A DNA stretch of 64,000 bases, from the NCBI GenBank assembly GCA_946410305.1, contig CAMJZV010000006.1, forward strand, positions 1-64,000, in the 5' to 3' direction. Within the stretch, counting starts at the first letter, position 1, and every line of letters begins with the position of its first letter. Position numbers and translations under genes: made by a program. Positions 26,013 to 33,804 of this stretch are shown in pieces. The notes beneath the pieces were generated by a model, which did not search any database, was not told where the DNA came from, and was given only the letters and a program-made list of their open reading frames with translations. The DNA comes from an uncultured Prevotellaceae bacterium. Lineage in GTDB: Bacteria; Bacteroidota; Bacteroidia; Bacteroidales; Bacteroidaceae.

Positions 26013-26669
26013 TTAGAAGCAGTACCACACGCCGGCCTGCACAGCCAGGGTCGAATTGTAGCGCGGGTCGCTGACGTGCTGATAGTCCTTCTGAGTGCTC
26101 ACGCAGCTGTAGTAGTAGCGCAATTCCACCTGTGCAGCCCAATGGCGGTGGAACCGGTACTCCAGACCCATGCCGGCCAGCAGACCGAAGTCGAAGCGCT
26201 GGTCTCGCTTGCTGTTGAACTCGATGTCCTCGCTGAAGTTGTACTGTCGAGAGCCGAAGCTGTTGGTGTCGAAACCCTCGCGGCCGCTGTTCAGCCAATG
26301 GCCGAAGTAAATACCGGTGTTGCAGAATCCGCGAAGCTTATTGCCGCCGAAGCTGAACGTCGTCATCACGGGCAACTGCAGGTAGTTGTTGGTGTAGTCG
26401 TAGCACATCGACTTCTGCAACTTGCGCGTGTGGCGGTAGTTCTTCTGCGTCCAGTCGAGCTCGGCGCGGATGCCCAGCCAGTTGTTGAAGTCATACTGTC
26501 CCATGACGCCGAGGGTCACGCCCCAGCGGTCTTCAAAGGAGTAGTCCGTCTGATAGTGTTTGTCGATGATGAAGTGGTTGTAGTCAGCACCACCGTTGAC
26601 ACCCACTCGCCACTGTGCAAAGGCCAGTGTGGGCAGCATGAGTGTCAGCATTGTTAAAAGTTTTTTCAT
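26013..26669 (-). CDS. Outer-membrane beta-barrel protein (PorT/Omp_b-brl type)
   Basis: A 218-aa exported protein with signal peptide MKKLLTMLTLMLPTLAFA and about eight amphipathic strands. It has turns rich in Gly/Asn and a C-terminal strand ending AVQAGVWYCF with a terminal Phe, typical of outer-membrane barrels. Small 8-strand barrels of this type are abundant in Bacteroidota and mostly of unknown function. It leads the likely operon barrel-S41-S37, with a -7 box TACCTTTG at 26700-26707. Confidence 0.8.
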   Translation of the reverse strand: MKKLLTMLTLMLPTLAFAQWRVGVNGGADYNHFIIDKHYQTDYSFEDRWGVTLGVMGQYDFNNWLGIRAELDWTQKNYRHTRKLQKSMCYDYTNNYLQLPVMTTFSFGGNKLRGFCNTGIYFGHWLNSGREGFDTNSFGSRQYNFSEDIEFNSKRDQRFDFGLLAGMGLEYRFHRHWAAQVELRYYYSCVSTQKDYQHVSDPRYNSTLAVQAGVWYCF

Positions 26670-26699
26670 TTTTTTCTTTGTTGTTTAATTTTGACACGG

Positions 26700-26707
26700 C
26701 AAAGGTA
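26700..26707 (-). promoter_or_regulatory. -7 box (TACCTTTG) of the barrel/peptidase operon
   Basis: TACCTTTG on the minus strand, 31 bp upstream of the barrel-protein start. The -33 element is not clear. Confidence 0.5.
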
Positions 26708-26789
26708 AACAGAAAATCTATAAAATCGTTGCCTTTGGCAGGCTTTTTCATTTTTTTTACATTTACAAGATGTAAATCAAGCCTTTCCC

Positions 26790-27173
26790 TTACAGCCGGA
26801 TGTGGTATTTCGCTCCGACAGTCAGCCACAGGCCGGGCTGTCGGACGTTGCCGTAGTCTACATAGCGGTGGCAGGTCAGGTTGTTGCCTGCTATATATAT
26901 AGAATAGGTGTCGGCATCCCACGCCAGTCGAGCGTCGACCACACTGTAGGGGTGGTAGGGCTGTATCTGGCCGTCAGCCAGCGGTTGCCGAACTTGACGC
27001 CGCCCTCGATGGCCCGCAGCTCCTCGGGCTTCAGGTACTTGTCGGCCTTATGTCCGCCCACGCTGTAGTACAGTTCGGTGAACGACGGCATGCGCAGCGA
27101 CGAGTTGTAGGAGGCGTAGACCTTCCAGTTGTCGCCTATGCGATAGCTAGCGTCAATGCCGGGATAGATAGTA
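26790..27173 (-). pseudogene. Remnant of a TonB-dependent receptor
   Basis: The minus strand encodes fragments closely matching the intact receptor at 27906-30023. MPSFTELYYSVGGHKADKYL and the following EELRAIEGGVKFG match residues near the intact protein's middle. After a deletion and frame change comes a C-terminal piece with DARLAWDADTYSIYIAGNNL, RYVDYGNVRQPGLWLTVG and KYHIRL, then stop (26790-26792). The N-terminal two thirds, with the plug, are gone. The left end still looks like a normal gene end. Not functional. Confidence 0.85.
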
Positions 27174-27339
27174 TGCTACGATGCCGAAAGACGAACTGGA
27201 GAACATGATGGCCATGAGCCCTCAGTTACAAAAGGATTGGGACGCCCAATACGGCGACCGTATGCAGAAGCTGGTATTTATCGGTCAGCACCTGGACAAG
27301 GAGCAGATTACCAAGGACTTGGATTTCTGCTTAGCGTAA
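27171..27339 (+). pseudogene. C-terminal remnant of a second CobW-like GTPase gene
   Basis: In frame from 27172 it reads [19 protein letters not shown], then [20 protein letters not shown], then [16 protein letters not shown] and TAA at 27337-27339. The intact GTPase at 21311-22561 ends with nearly the same ~54 residues. The join to the receptor remnant falls in a shared GTA at 27171-27173, a microhomology junction. Differences from the intact copy show it is an old paralogue. Its stop region is overlapped by the convergent YiiX-like gene. Confidence 0.85.
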
Positions 27340-27912
27340 TCTCCCAATGATTTTGATAAGTTTACGTTGTGACAACTCGGCAGGATTCGTGCCGGGTTGT
27401 CCTTCTGGTACGGCCATGCCTCGCTGAGCGTAGAATTGAATCCAGTAGTCGGTAATGTGGCCTGTGGCGTCGTGGAACGACATGGGAACAGTGGTAAATA
27501 GGCGTTTCCCTTGGCAGTCTACCATTGACAGCTGTACCAATTCAGAACAGTAGATGTCGTCATTGTCAGCCAGGAAAACAAAATCGTAGCTGCGCCCCAG
27601 ATAGCGGCGGGCATTGACCAACGACTGGCGGCTGTCTGCATGCTGGACACGCCCAATGAGATAATAGCCCTTCTGATGGCGTAGTGAGTCGAGTGGGGTT
27701 ATGACGACACCCCTGTGCTTGGCCTCTATCACGCTGTCCTTGTTCATCACAATGGCTACGTGGTCTATCATGCCAGGCGTGACGTTTGTAATCTGGTTGG
27801 CTGCTGGCGCCACATGGAACAGCAGGTCGGCTGGCTTCAGCTGCTGGGCCATGACACTGATGCCTTGCAGCATCAGCATCATGGTTAGCAGGCGTGTCAT
27901 CATAGTTACCAT
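27331..27912 (-). CDS. YiiX/YebB-like NlpC/P60-superfamily hydrolase
   Basis: A 193-aa secreted protein of the permuted papain-like amidase group (PF05708). After signal peptide MMTRLLTMMLMLQGISVMAQ come LKPADLLFHV, then IDHVAIVMNK with the catalytic His, and DIYCSELVQL with the catalytic Cys. It probably cleaves amide bonds in the periplasm, perhaps cell-wall peptides or lipids. The first in-frame ATG (27912) overlaps the receptor stop; 27903 and 27900 are alternatives. Its own stop codon lies within the remnant of the second GTPase gene, so its last codons came from that DNA. Confidence 0.82.
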   Translation of the reverse strand: MVTMMTRLLTMMLMLQGISVMAQQLKPADLLFHVAPAANQITNVTPGMIDHVAIVMNKDSVIEAKHRGVVITPLDSLRHQKGYYLIGRVQHADSRQSLVNARRYLGRSYDFVFLADNDDIYCSELVQLSMVDCQGKRLFTTVPMSFHDATGHITDYWIQFYAQRGMAVPEGQPGTNPAELSQRKLIKIIGRLR

Positions 27913-30023
27913 AGATTGATGTTGTATTTGACTCCCGCCGTCAGCCAAGTGCCAGGCTGTTGCACATTGCCATAGTCCACATACTTCTTGTTGAACAAGT
28001 TGTTGGCCTCCATATATATAGAATAGGTGTCGGCATTCCAGGAAAGTCGTGCGTCTACGAGGTTGTAGGTGTGGTATGGCTTCACCTCGCCTGCGTTTGT
28101 GGTGTAATTGCCAGCTCGCTTTTGCAGCCGATACTTTACCCCAAGGTCGAGTCCTGCTATCAGGTGCAACTGCAGCTGGGCCACCAACTTGTGGCGTAGA
28201 TACTCCAGTGTGGACTGGGTTTGGATGTCACCCGTGCCTGCTTTGTCCTGGTCCATATAGCAATACTGGATGTTGAATGAGGAACGTTTGATGTGGAGCA
28301 ACTGTTCAAGATTCAGGGTGGCAGAGGCTTCAACCCCGAGTGTGTTCACCTTCGTATAGTTGACGCTCTTCCATATTGGCTCGGCTTCTGTCGGATCGAG
28401 AATCCAGTCTATCATGTTGCGGCAGTGGTGGTGGAACATGCTGGCCTTCATCGTCAGCCACAGACCAGCGTACTTGACGCCGCCCTCGACGGCTCTCAGT
28501 TCTTCGGGCTTCAGGTATTTGTCTGCCTTATGACCGCCTACGCTATAATAGAGCTCGGTGAACGACGGCATGCGCAACGACTCGTTGTACGAGACATAGA
28601 CCTTCCAGTTGTTGCCTATTCGATAGCTGGCGTCGATGCCCGGATAGATGGTAAACGGCATCTGGTTCCACGTATTCTTGATGGCGAGGAAACCTGCCGA
28701 CAGCGTGAATCGGCTGAGCAGGATGTTATGCTCCAGGTGGAACGACAGGTTCGAGCGGTTCAGTCCGTACAGGTAGTCGCGGTCTGTCCCGCTGATGGGT
28801 ATGGGCTTGTTCAGGGGTTCTCCCAGATTGCCGCTCACAATGTCCTCGTTGCGGAACTCGGCTCCAACGGCTGTACGGCCCAGCTGCCAGTCGAAATAGC
28901 TGTTCAGGTTGATGCCGAACACGTCGGTGCGGTGGTAATTGAAAGGCACCTTGTCTTCCGACCCTCGGATAAGTTCAAAACGGTCGTGCGAGCGATTCCA
29001 GTAGACGGATGGGCTGAGGTGAAACCATCCTTTGGCTTCGCCCTTAATGGCCGTATATATCTTCGTGGTTTTCTCGTATTGTTCGTCGAACTTGGCACTG
29101 TAGAACGTGTTCGAACCGAACCCCTTCATGGACAGTCCTGCATGCCAGTCGATGCGGATGTCTTTTGTGTCGTATCCTCCTTGATAGTACACCTTTCCGC
29201 CCGAATAGTCGCTGTTCAGCGCTCCCGACTTGGCACGCTGGTAGCCGTCGCTGCGGGTGTAGCTCGCGGAGAGTTGAGAGGTGAGTGGTAAGAGTTTAGA
29301 GGTAAGAGCAATGCACCCTGCTGTTGACAGATAACCATACGACCCGCCTTCCAACCGTGCCGCTCCTTCCCATTTCTCATTTATCATTTCTCCTTTCTCC
29401 TTTCTCCTTTCTCCTTTCTCCTTTCGTCGTGTAACGACGTTAATCGCTCCCATCAGCGACGACGTGCCATACACGCGTCCGGCAGGCCCCTCCAGCACCT
29501 CGATGCGCTCGATGTCGCTCAAGTCGCAGGGCAGGTCGAAGGCGTTGTGCCCCGTCTGCGGGTCACAGATGTTGATGCCGTTCAGCAGGATGGTTATCTG
29601 CTCGCTCGTTCCTCCCCGGATGCCGACATCCGTCTGGGCACCGATAGGTCCGCGCTGGCGGACGTCAACGCCTACGGTATACTTTAGCAAATCGTTAATA
29701 CTTTGTACTGGCGCCGCCTGAATGTCCTCGCGGCTCAGTACAGTGACCATTCTCGCGGCTTGCCCAAGTGCAAGCGGTGCGCGTGAGCCCGTGACCTCAA
29801 CGTCATCGAGCACGGCCTCCTTGTCTACCTTCTGGTGGTTGTCGTCAGTGGTCTCCGTAGTGCTGCTAAAGTCATCGCTGGCAGCCGATGCCGACTGCAG
29901 CGTTGCTACGCTCAGCACACCGATGGTGACGACGCGTCCCAAGCAGGCAAACAAGGCATATCCTTTCCGCGAAAAATGGCGGAAGCGGAGGGCCTTGCGC
30001 TGATTGAAAAGTGGTTTATACAT
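27906..30023 (-). CDS. TonB-dependent outer-membrane receptor, BtuB-like
   Basis: A 705-aa receptor: signal region to about residue 48, plug with VEVTGSRAPLALGQAARMVT and SINDLLKYTVGVDVRQRGPI, and GIRGGTSEQITILLNGINIC, then a 22-strand barrel ending VKYNINLW (terminal Trp). Plug style is that of cobalamin-type receptors. Two segments are encoded by heptameric repeats in coding sequence: RRKEKGERRKEKGEMINEKW after the plug and KLLPLTSQLS soon after. They fall where an extracellular or periplasmic loop would tolerate insertions. Ligand unknown; the linked COG0523 GTPase suggests metal or corrinoid. Confidence 0.9.
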   Translation of the reverse strand: MYKPLFNQRKALRFRHFSRKGYALFACLGRVVTIGVLSVATLQSASAASDDFSSTTETTDDNHQKVDKEAVLDDVEVTGSRAPLALGQAARMVTVLSREDIQAAPVQSINDLLKYTVGVDVRQRGPIGAQTDVGIRGGTSEQITILLNGINICDPQTGHNAFDLPCDLSDIERIEVLEGPAGRVYGTSSLMGAINVVTRRKEKGERRKEKGEMINEKWEGAARLEGGSYGYLSTAGCIALTSKLLPLTSQLSASYTRSDGYQRAKSGALNSDYSGGKVYYQGGYDTKDIRIDWHAGLSMKGFGSNTFYSAKFDEQYEKTTKIYTAIKGEAKGWFHLSPSVYWNRSHDRFELIRGSEDKVPFNYHRTDVFGINLNSYFDWQLGRTAVGAEFRNEDIVSGNLGEPLNKPIPISGTDRDYLYGLNRSNLSFHLEHNILLSRFTLSAGFLAIKNTWNQMPFTIYPGIDASYRIGNNWKVYVSYNESLRMPSFTELYYSVGGHKADKYLKPEELRAVEGGVKYAGLWLTMKASMFHHHCRNMIDWILDPTEAEPIWKSVNYTKVNTLGVEASATLNLEQLLHIKRSSFNIQYCYMDQDKAGTGDIQTQSTLEYLRHKLVAQLQLHLIAGLDLGVKYRLQKRAGNYTTNAGEVKPYHTYNLVDARLSWNADTYSIYMEANNLFNKKYVDYGNVQQPGTWLTAGVKYNINLW
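29271..29305 (+). repeat. Heptanucleotide array GAGKTRA x5 inside the receptor gene
   Basis: GAGTTGA, GAGGTGA, GTGGTAA, GAGTTTA and GAGGTAA on the plus strand. On the coding strand this yields the KLLPLTSQLS segment. Confidence 0.8.
29371..29426 (+). repeat. Heptanucleotide array CMTTTCT x8 inside the receptor gene
   Basis: CATTTCT, CATTTAT, CATTTCT and then five CCTTTC-T/G units, exactly 56 bp. It encodes the Lys/Glu/Arg-rich segment just after the plug. Fifty-six is not a multiple of three, so loss or gain of single units would break the frame. Confidence 0.9.
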
Positions 30024-30047
30024 ATTGTTACCTTGAAAAAACAGGTG

Positions 30048-30079
30048 CAAAGGTACAAAAAAGTAGGCAGATGGCCAAA
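30048..30079 (-). promoter_or_regulatory. -33/-7 promoter of the TonB-dependent receptor
   Basis: Minus-strand TTTG at 30079-30076 and TACCTTTG at 30055-30048, 20 bp apart, followed by CA. Confidence 0.75.
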
Positions 30080-30097
30080 TGATTTTGCGTTTTTAAA

Positions 30098-30129
30098 TTT
30101 GGTCTTATCAATAATAATGCTTATCTTTG
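30098..30129 (+). promoter_or_regulatory. -33/-7 promoter of the thioredoxin-TonB fusion gene
   Basis: TTTG at 30098-30101 and TATCTTTG at 30122-30129, 20 bp apart, then CA. Divergent from the receptor promoter with less than 20 bp between the two -33 elements. Confidence 0.75.
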
Positions 30130-30163
30130 CAGTCAAATTTTGAAACAAGAAAGATAATAGATA

Positions 30164-31078
30164 ATGAGAAAGTTATTCGTATTGGCTGGCATGTTGATGG
30201 GCATGGTCAGCACGATGATGGCACAGGACCTGGACGCCCAGTATGCTACCGACCTGCTGCCTGTTGGTACGCAGGCTCCTGATTTGATAGATCCTAACGA
30301 TTCCATCCATCGGATAGATGATTTCCGTGGACGTTGTGTGGTGCTTGACTTCTGGGCAACATGGTGTGGCGACTGCCGTAAGGACTTGCCTGAGATGAAG
30401 AAGCTGTACATGCAGTATGATATGCAGGGCGTGGAGTTTATCGGCATATCGTTTGATACTGACTTTTCTGTGCTTCAAGACTTTATGGACAAGGAGAAGA
30501 TGCCCTGGCGTGTGCTTAGCGAGCTGAAGAAGATGAAGGAGTCGAAGATGGCGAAGGACTACCACATCAAGTGGATACCTACCATGTATCTCCTCGATAC
30601 TGAAGGCCGCGTCATCTTGGCAACAGTAGAGATTAACAAACTGAAGGCGAAGCTGGAAGAGCTGAAGAAAGCTAACCAACTGGTGGTTCCTGAGCTGGCA
30701 GGTCAAGACCACGCTCCGCAGTTCCCTGGCGGCATCCCTGTGCTGAGGGCGTTCCTGTCACACAACGTCAAATATCCTGTCGAGGCCGAGCACTATGGCG
30801 TTGAGGGACGTGTGGTGGTCAATTTCTTTGTGGAGACGGATGGTACGGTTTCAGGCGTGAAGGTGGCAAAGACCGAGTTTAAAGACCGCCTCTCCAGCAA
30901 GAAGTTTAGCAAGTACTCTGAGCAGGAGAAGTTTGCCATGCGCGAAGAGGGCGAGAACCAGCTGAAGGAAGAGGCCATGCGTGTAGTCAGCAAGATGCCT
31001 AACTGGCAACCCGCTAAGCGTCGTGGCCACAAGGTTCGCGTGAAGTACACCCTGCCCGTCACGTTCAGACTAAAATAG
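30164..31078 (+). CDS. TlpA-type thioredoxin domain fused to TonB C-terminal domain
   Basis: A 304-aa exported protein with signal peptide MRKLFVLAGMLMGMVSTMMA. Residues about 33-165 form a TlpA/ResA-like thioredoxin domain with WCGDC at 67-71 and the cis-Pro in KWIPTMYLLD. Residues about 190-302 form a TonB C-terminal domain: PQFPGGIPVLRAFLSHNVKYP, EGRVVVNFFVETDGTV, and VVSKMPNWQPAKRRGHKVRV. No membrane helix other than the signal peptide, so it is periplasmic rather than energised by ExbBD. It may reduce disulfides in, or dock on, outer-membrane receptors. Its promoter faces the receptor gene's promoter. Confidence 0.85.
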   Translation: MRKLFVLAGMLMGMVSTMMAQDLDAQYATDLLPVGTQAPDLIDPNDSIHRIDDFRGRCVVLDFWATWCGDCRKDLPEMKKLYMQYDMQGVEFIGISFDTDFSVLQDFMDKEKMPWRVLSELKKMKESKMAKDYHIKWIPTMYLLDTEGRVILATVEINKLKAKLEELKKANQLVVPELAGQDHAPQFPGGIPVLRAFLSHNVKYPVEAEHYGVEGRVVVNFFVETDGTVSGVKVAKTEFKDRLSSKKFSKYSEQEKFAMREEGENQLKEEAMRVVSKMPNWQPAKRRGHKVRVKYTLPVTFRLK

Positions 31079-31103
31079 GTGTCTGGTTCAGATAACTATA
31101 TTT

Positions 31104-31466
31104 TCAGTTCGTTTTTATCTGCTCTACCTTGTATCCTGCCTCACGGAGCTTGTTGACGATGCCGTCTTTACCTATCAGGTGACCGGCACCGAAGACGAAG
31201 AGGGTGGGGGCTTGCTGACCAGCGGTTTTCACTTCGTCCATCTTCTGCTGGCTGCTCAGATCATACTCTGCGTAGAGCTGCTGGCATTCTGCCTCAGCTT
31301 TCAGGAACTCAGGGATGCTGTCGAGTATGGTGCCTGGCATGGTGTGGACAGAGCCCAGAATGTACGATGGCTTCTGCAGTCCTCTGCCATTGATGCGGAA
31401 CAGGAACTGGGCGTTGATGGTGATTGCTGCGAGGACGAGCAATGTGGTTAGGATGGTTTTCTTCAT
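31104..31466 (-). CDS. Internally shortened TraB/GumN-family protein
   Basis: A 120-aa secreted protein. After signal peptide MKKTILTTLLVLAAITINA come FRINGRGLQKPSYILGSVHT, the start of TraB/GumN proteins, and the end TLFVFGAGHLIGKDGIVNKL plus REAGYKVEQI, their usual C-terminus. Family members are about 280-300 aa; the central ~170 residues are absent, joined after VKTAGQQAP. The conserved G-x-x-H at the front and GAGHL at the rear, thought to form the metal site, are both kept. It could be a minimal active form or a remnant. A -7 box TATTTTTG lies at 31517-31524. Confidence 0.75.
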   Translation of the reverse strand: MKKTILTTLLVLAAITINAQFLFRINGRGLQKPSYILGSVHTMPGTILDSIPEFLKAEAECQQLYAEYDLSSQQKMDEVKTAGQQAPTLFVFGAGHLIGKDGIVNKLREAGYKVEQIKTN

Positions 31467-31575
31467 ATTTGTTGTTGTTGTTTGTTGTCTCTCTATTAAT
31501 ATATACGCCGGTTGGGCAAAAATATATTGCTCTAGAATATTAAAAGTTCTTAATACAATGCTTTTTCGCTGTCGT

Positions 31576-31615
31576 AAAACAAAAAGTCCCGATAGTCAGG
31601 AGACCATCGGGGCTT
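31576..31615 (-). terminator. Rho-independent terminator of htpG
   Basis: On the minus strand AAGCCCCGATGGTC pairs with GACTATCGGGACTT across TCCT, followed by TTTGTTTT. It lies 27 bp beyond the htpG stop. Confidence 0.85.
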
Positions 31616-31641
31616 AATGCTAATACCTATTATATATATGA

Positions 31642-33702
31642 TTACTTGATCAGGTCGACAGAGCGCTTGAGAAACTTGTCGAGGGCTTCACCTTTCAGCA
31701 TGCCGTTCTGCAGCAATGCCAGGTCGATGAGCTGATGGATGATGTCGTTACCCTTGGCGTAGTCGCTAAGCACGGCCTGCTTCTTGTCCTTCTGCTCCTG
31801 AACGGCCTTCTCGCACTCAGCCTTCATGTCCTTGTCGTCCTGCGTCAGTTCGTCGTACTTCTTGCCAGACTGCTGCTGGTTGATGGCTGCCAGACGGGCC
31901 TCCTGACCCTTCAGCTCTGACTCGATAGGCTTCAGAGCCTCGGTGGTAGCGCCCTCACTGTCAGAGAGTACGCGCTTTATCAGGTCGTGGTCGCTGTTGA
32001 GCACGATGTTGAACGAGTCGGGCATCTGTCCGTAGAAGTTCATGCCCTGCTGGAAGCGGCTCATCTCCTTCATACGGCGCATCCACTCGTTCTGTGTGAT
32101 GATAACAGGACGAGCCTCGGCACCCAGGGCGTCTACCTGAACCATGAACTCCGTCTTGTCCATCTTAGGCATCTGAGACTTGAAGAGTGCTGACAAATTG
32201 TCACACTGCTCCTGACTCAGCTCGCTCTTCTTGGCATCCTCCTTCACGATGAGGCGGTCGATGATGTCGCTGTCAACACGGGTGAAGCGGCTCTTCTCGA
32301 ACTTCTGCTCCAGCATCTGGATGGCAGGAACGTCGAGCTGTCCGTCGAGCAGCAGCACGCTGTAGCCCTTGTCCTTGGCAGCCTGGATGTATGAGTACTG
32401 CTCCTCTTTGTCAGTGGCATAGAGGTAGATGAGGTTGCCGTCTTTGTCCTTCTGACTGCCCTCGATGAGTGTCTTGTACTCGTCGAAGGTGAAGTACTTG
32501 CCCTCAACATCCTTGAGCAGGGCGAAGTCCTTGGCCTTGTCGTAGAACGACTCCTCACTGAGCATGCCGTAGTTGATGAACAACTTCAGGTCGTCCCACT
32601 TCTCCTCGTACTGCTTGCGGTCTTCCTTGAAGATGCTGAGCAGACGGTCGGCCACCTTCTTGGTAATATAGGTGGAAATCTTCTTCACTTCGCGATCGCT
32701 CTGCAGGTATGAACGGCTGACATTCAGCGGAATATCGGGAGAGTCGATGACACCATGCAGCAGGGTCAGGAACTCAGGAACGATGCCCTCCACCTGGTCG
32801 GTAACGAACACCTGGTTGCAGTAGAGTTGTATCTTGTTGCGCTGCAGGTCGAGGTTCGACTTGATGCGCGGGAAGTAGAGAATACCTGTCAGGTTGAACG
32901 GATAGTCCACATTCAGGTGAATCCAGAACATGGGCTCGTCGCTCATGGGGTAGAGGGTGCGGTAGAACGACTGGTAGTCCTCGTCCTTCAGCGTCGACGG
33001 CGTCTTGGTCCATAGTGGCTCAACATCGTTGATGATGTTGTCCTTGTCGGTATCTACCATCTCTTTCTTCTCGCTCGACCACTCCTGCTTCTTGCCGAAG
33101 GCTACAGGTACTGCCATGAACTTGCAGTACTTGGTAAGCAGCTGCTGAATCTTCTCCTTCTCCAGGAATTCCTTGCAGTCGTCATCTACATAGAGGATGA
33201 TGTCAGAACCGCGGTCCTCCTTCTCAGCCTCGTCAATCTCGTAGGCAGGACTGCCGTCGCAGCTCCACTTCACAGCCTTGGCACCTTCCTTGTAGCTCTT
33301 GGTGATAATTTCCACCTTCTTGGCTACCATGAACGAAGAGTAGAAGCCCAGACCGAAGTGGCCGATGATGTTGTTGGCGTTGTCCTTATACTTCTCGAGG
33401 AAGTCGTTGACACCAGAGAAAGCAATCTGGTTGATGTACTTGTCAATCTCTTCTTCGGTCATACCGATACCACGGTCAGAGATGGTGATGGTACCCTTGT
33501 CAGTGTCCAGCGCTACGTGAACGGTCACGTCGCCCAGTTCACCCTTAAACTCACCCTGCTGAGCCAGCGTCTTCAGCTTCTGTGTGGCATCGACGGCATT
33601 CGATACCATCTCACGCAGGAAAATCTCATGATCACTGTAGAGAAACTTTTTGATGACGGGGAAGATGTTCTCAGTAGTAACCCCGATGTTACCTTTTTGC
33701 AT
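31642..33702 (-). CDS. htpG: Molecular chaperone HtpG (Hsp90)
   Basis: A 686-aa Hsp90 homologue. ATP-binding GHKL motifs are clear: EIFLREMVSNAVDATQKL, DRGIGMTEEEI and IGHFGLGFYSSFMVA. The middle-domain arginine block is RSYLQSDREVKKI. The C-terminal dimerisation part is longer than in E. coli HtpG and rich in Lys/Glu/Gln (DELTQDDKDMKAECEKAV), as in Bacteroidales homologues. A cytosolic ATP-dependent chaperone. Single-gene transcript with its own terminator. Confidence 0.97.
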   Translation of the reverse strand: MQKGNIGVTTENIFPVIKKFLYSDHEIFLREMVSNAVDATQKLKTLAQQGEFKGELGDVTVHVALDTDKGTITISDRGIGMTEEEIDKYINQIAFSGVNDFLEKYKDNANNIIGHFGLGFYSSFMVAKKVEIITKSYKEGAKAVKWSCDGSPAYEIDEAEKEDRGSDIILYVDDDCKEFLEKEKIQQLLTKYCKFMAVPVAFGKKQEWSSEKKEMVDTDKDNIINDVEPLWTKTPSTLKDEDYQSFYRTLYPMSDEPMFWIHLNVDYPFNLTGILYFPRIKSNLDLQRNKIQLYCNQVFVTDQVEGIVPEFLTLLHGVIDSPDIPLNVSRSYLQSDREVKKISTYITKKVADRLLSIFKEDRKQYEEKWDDLKLFINYGMLSEESFYDKAKDFALLKDVEGKYFTFDEYKTLIEGSQKDKDGNLIYLYATDKEEQYSYIQAAKDKGYSVLLLDGQLDVPAIQMLEQKFEKSRFTRVDSDIIDRLIVKEDAKKSELSQEQCDNLSALFKSQMPKMDKTEFMVQVDALGAEARPVIITQNEWMRRMKEMSRFQQGMNFYGQMPDSFNIVLNSDHDLIKRVLSDSEGATTEALKPIESELKGQEARLAAINQQQSGKKYDELTQDDKDMKAECEKAVQEQKDKKQAVLSDYAKGNDIIHQLIDLALLQNGMLKGEALDKFLKRSVDLIK

Positions 33703-33776
33703 ATACCTTATTATATTAATTAAATTCTACTGTGCTAAATTATGCAAATACCGTGCCATGTTCCAAGAAAAAGTCG

Positions 33777-33784
33777 TACCTTTG
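33777..33784 (+). promoter_or_regulatory. -7 box (TACCTTTG) of map
   Basis: TACCTTTGCA, about 20 bp upstream of the chosen map start. It supports the shorter start at 33805, since the longer open frame would begin upstream of the promoter. Confidence 0.65.
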
Positions 33785-33804
33785 CACTCAAATTCAAAAA
33801 AGAT

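Noticed and set aside
28293..29291. Plus-strand frame of 332 codons antisense to the TonB-dependent receptor
   Set aside because: The receptor is unambiguous on the minus strand; the antisense product has no domain.
33742..33804. Longer start for map at ATG 33742
   Set aside because: It lies upstream of the -7 box at 33777-33784; the shorter start begins the known N-terminal extension.
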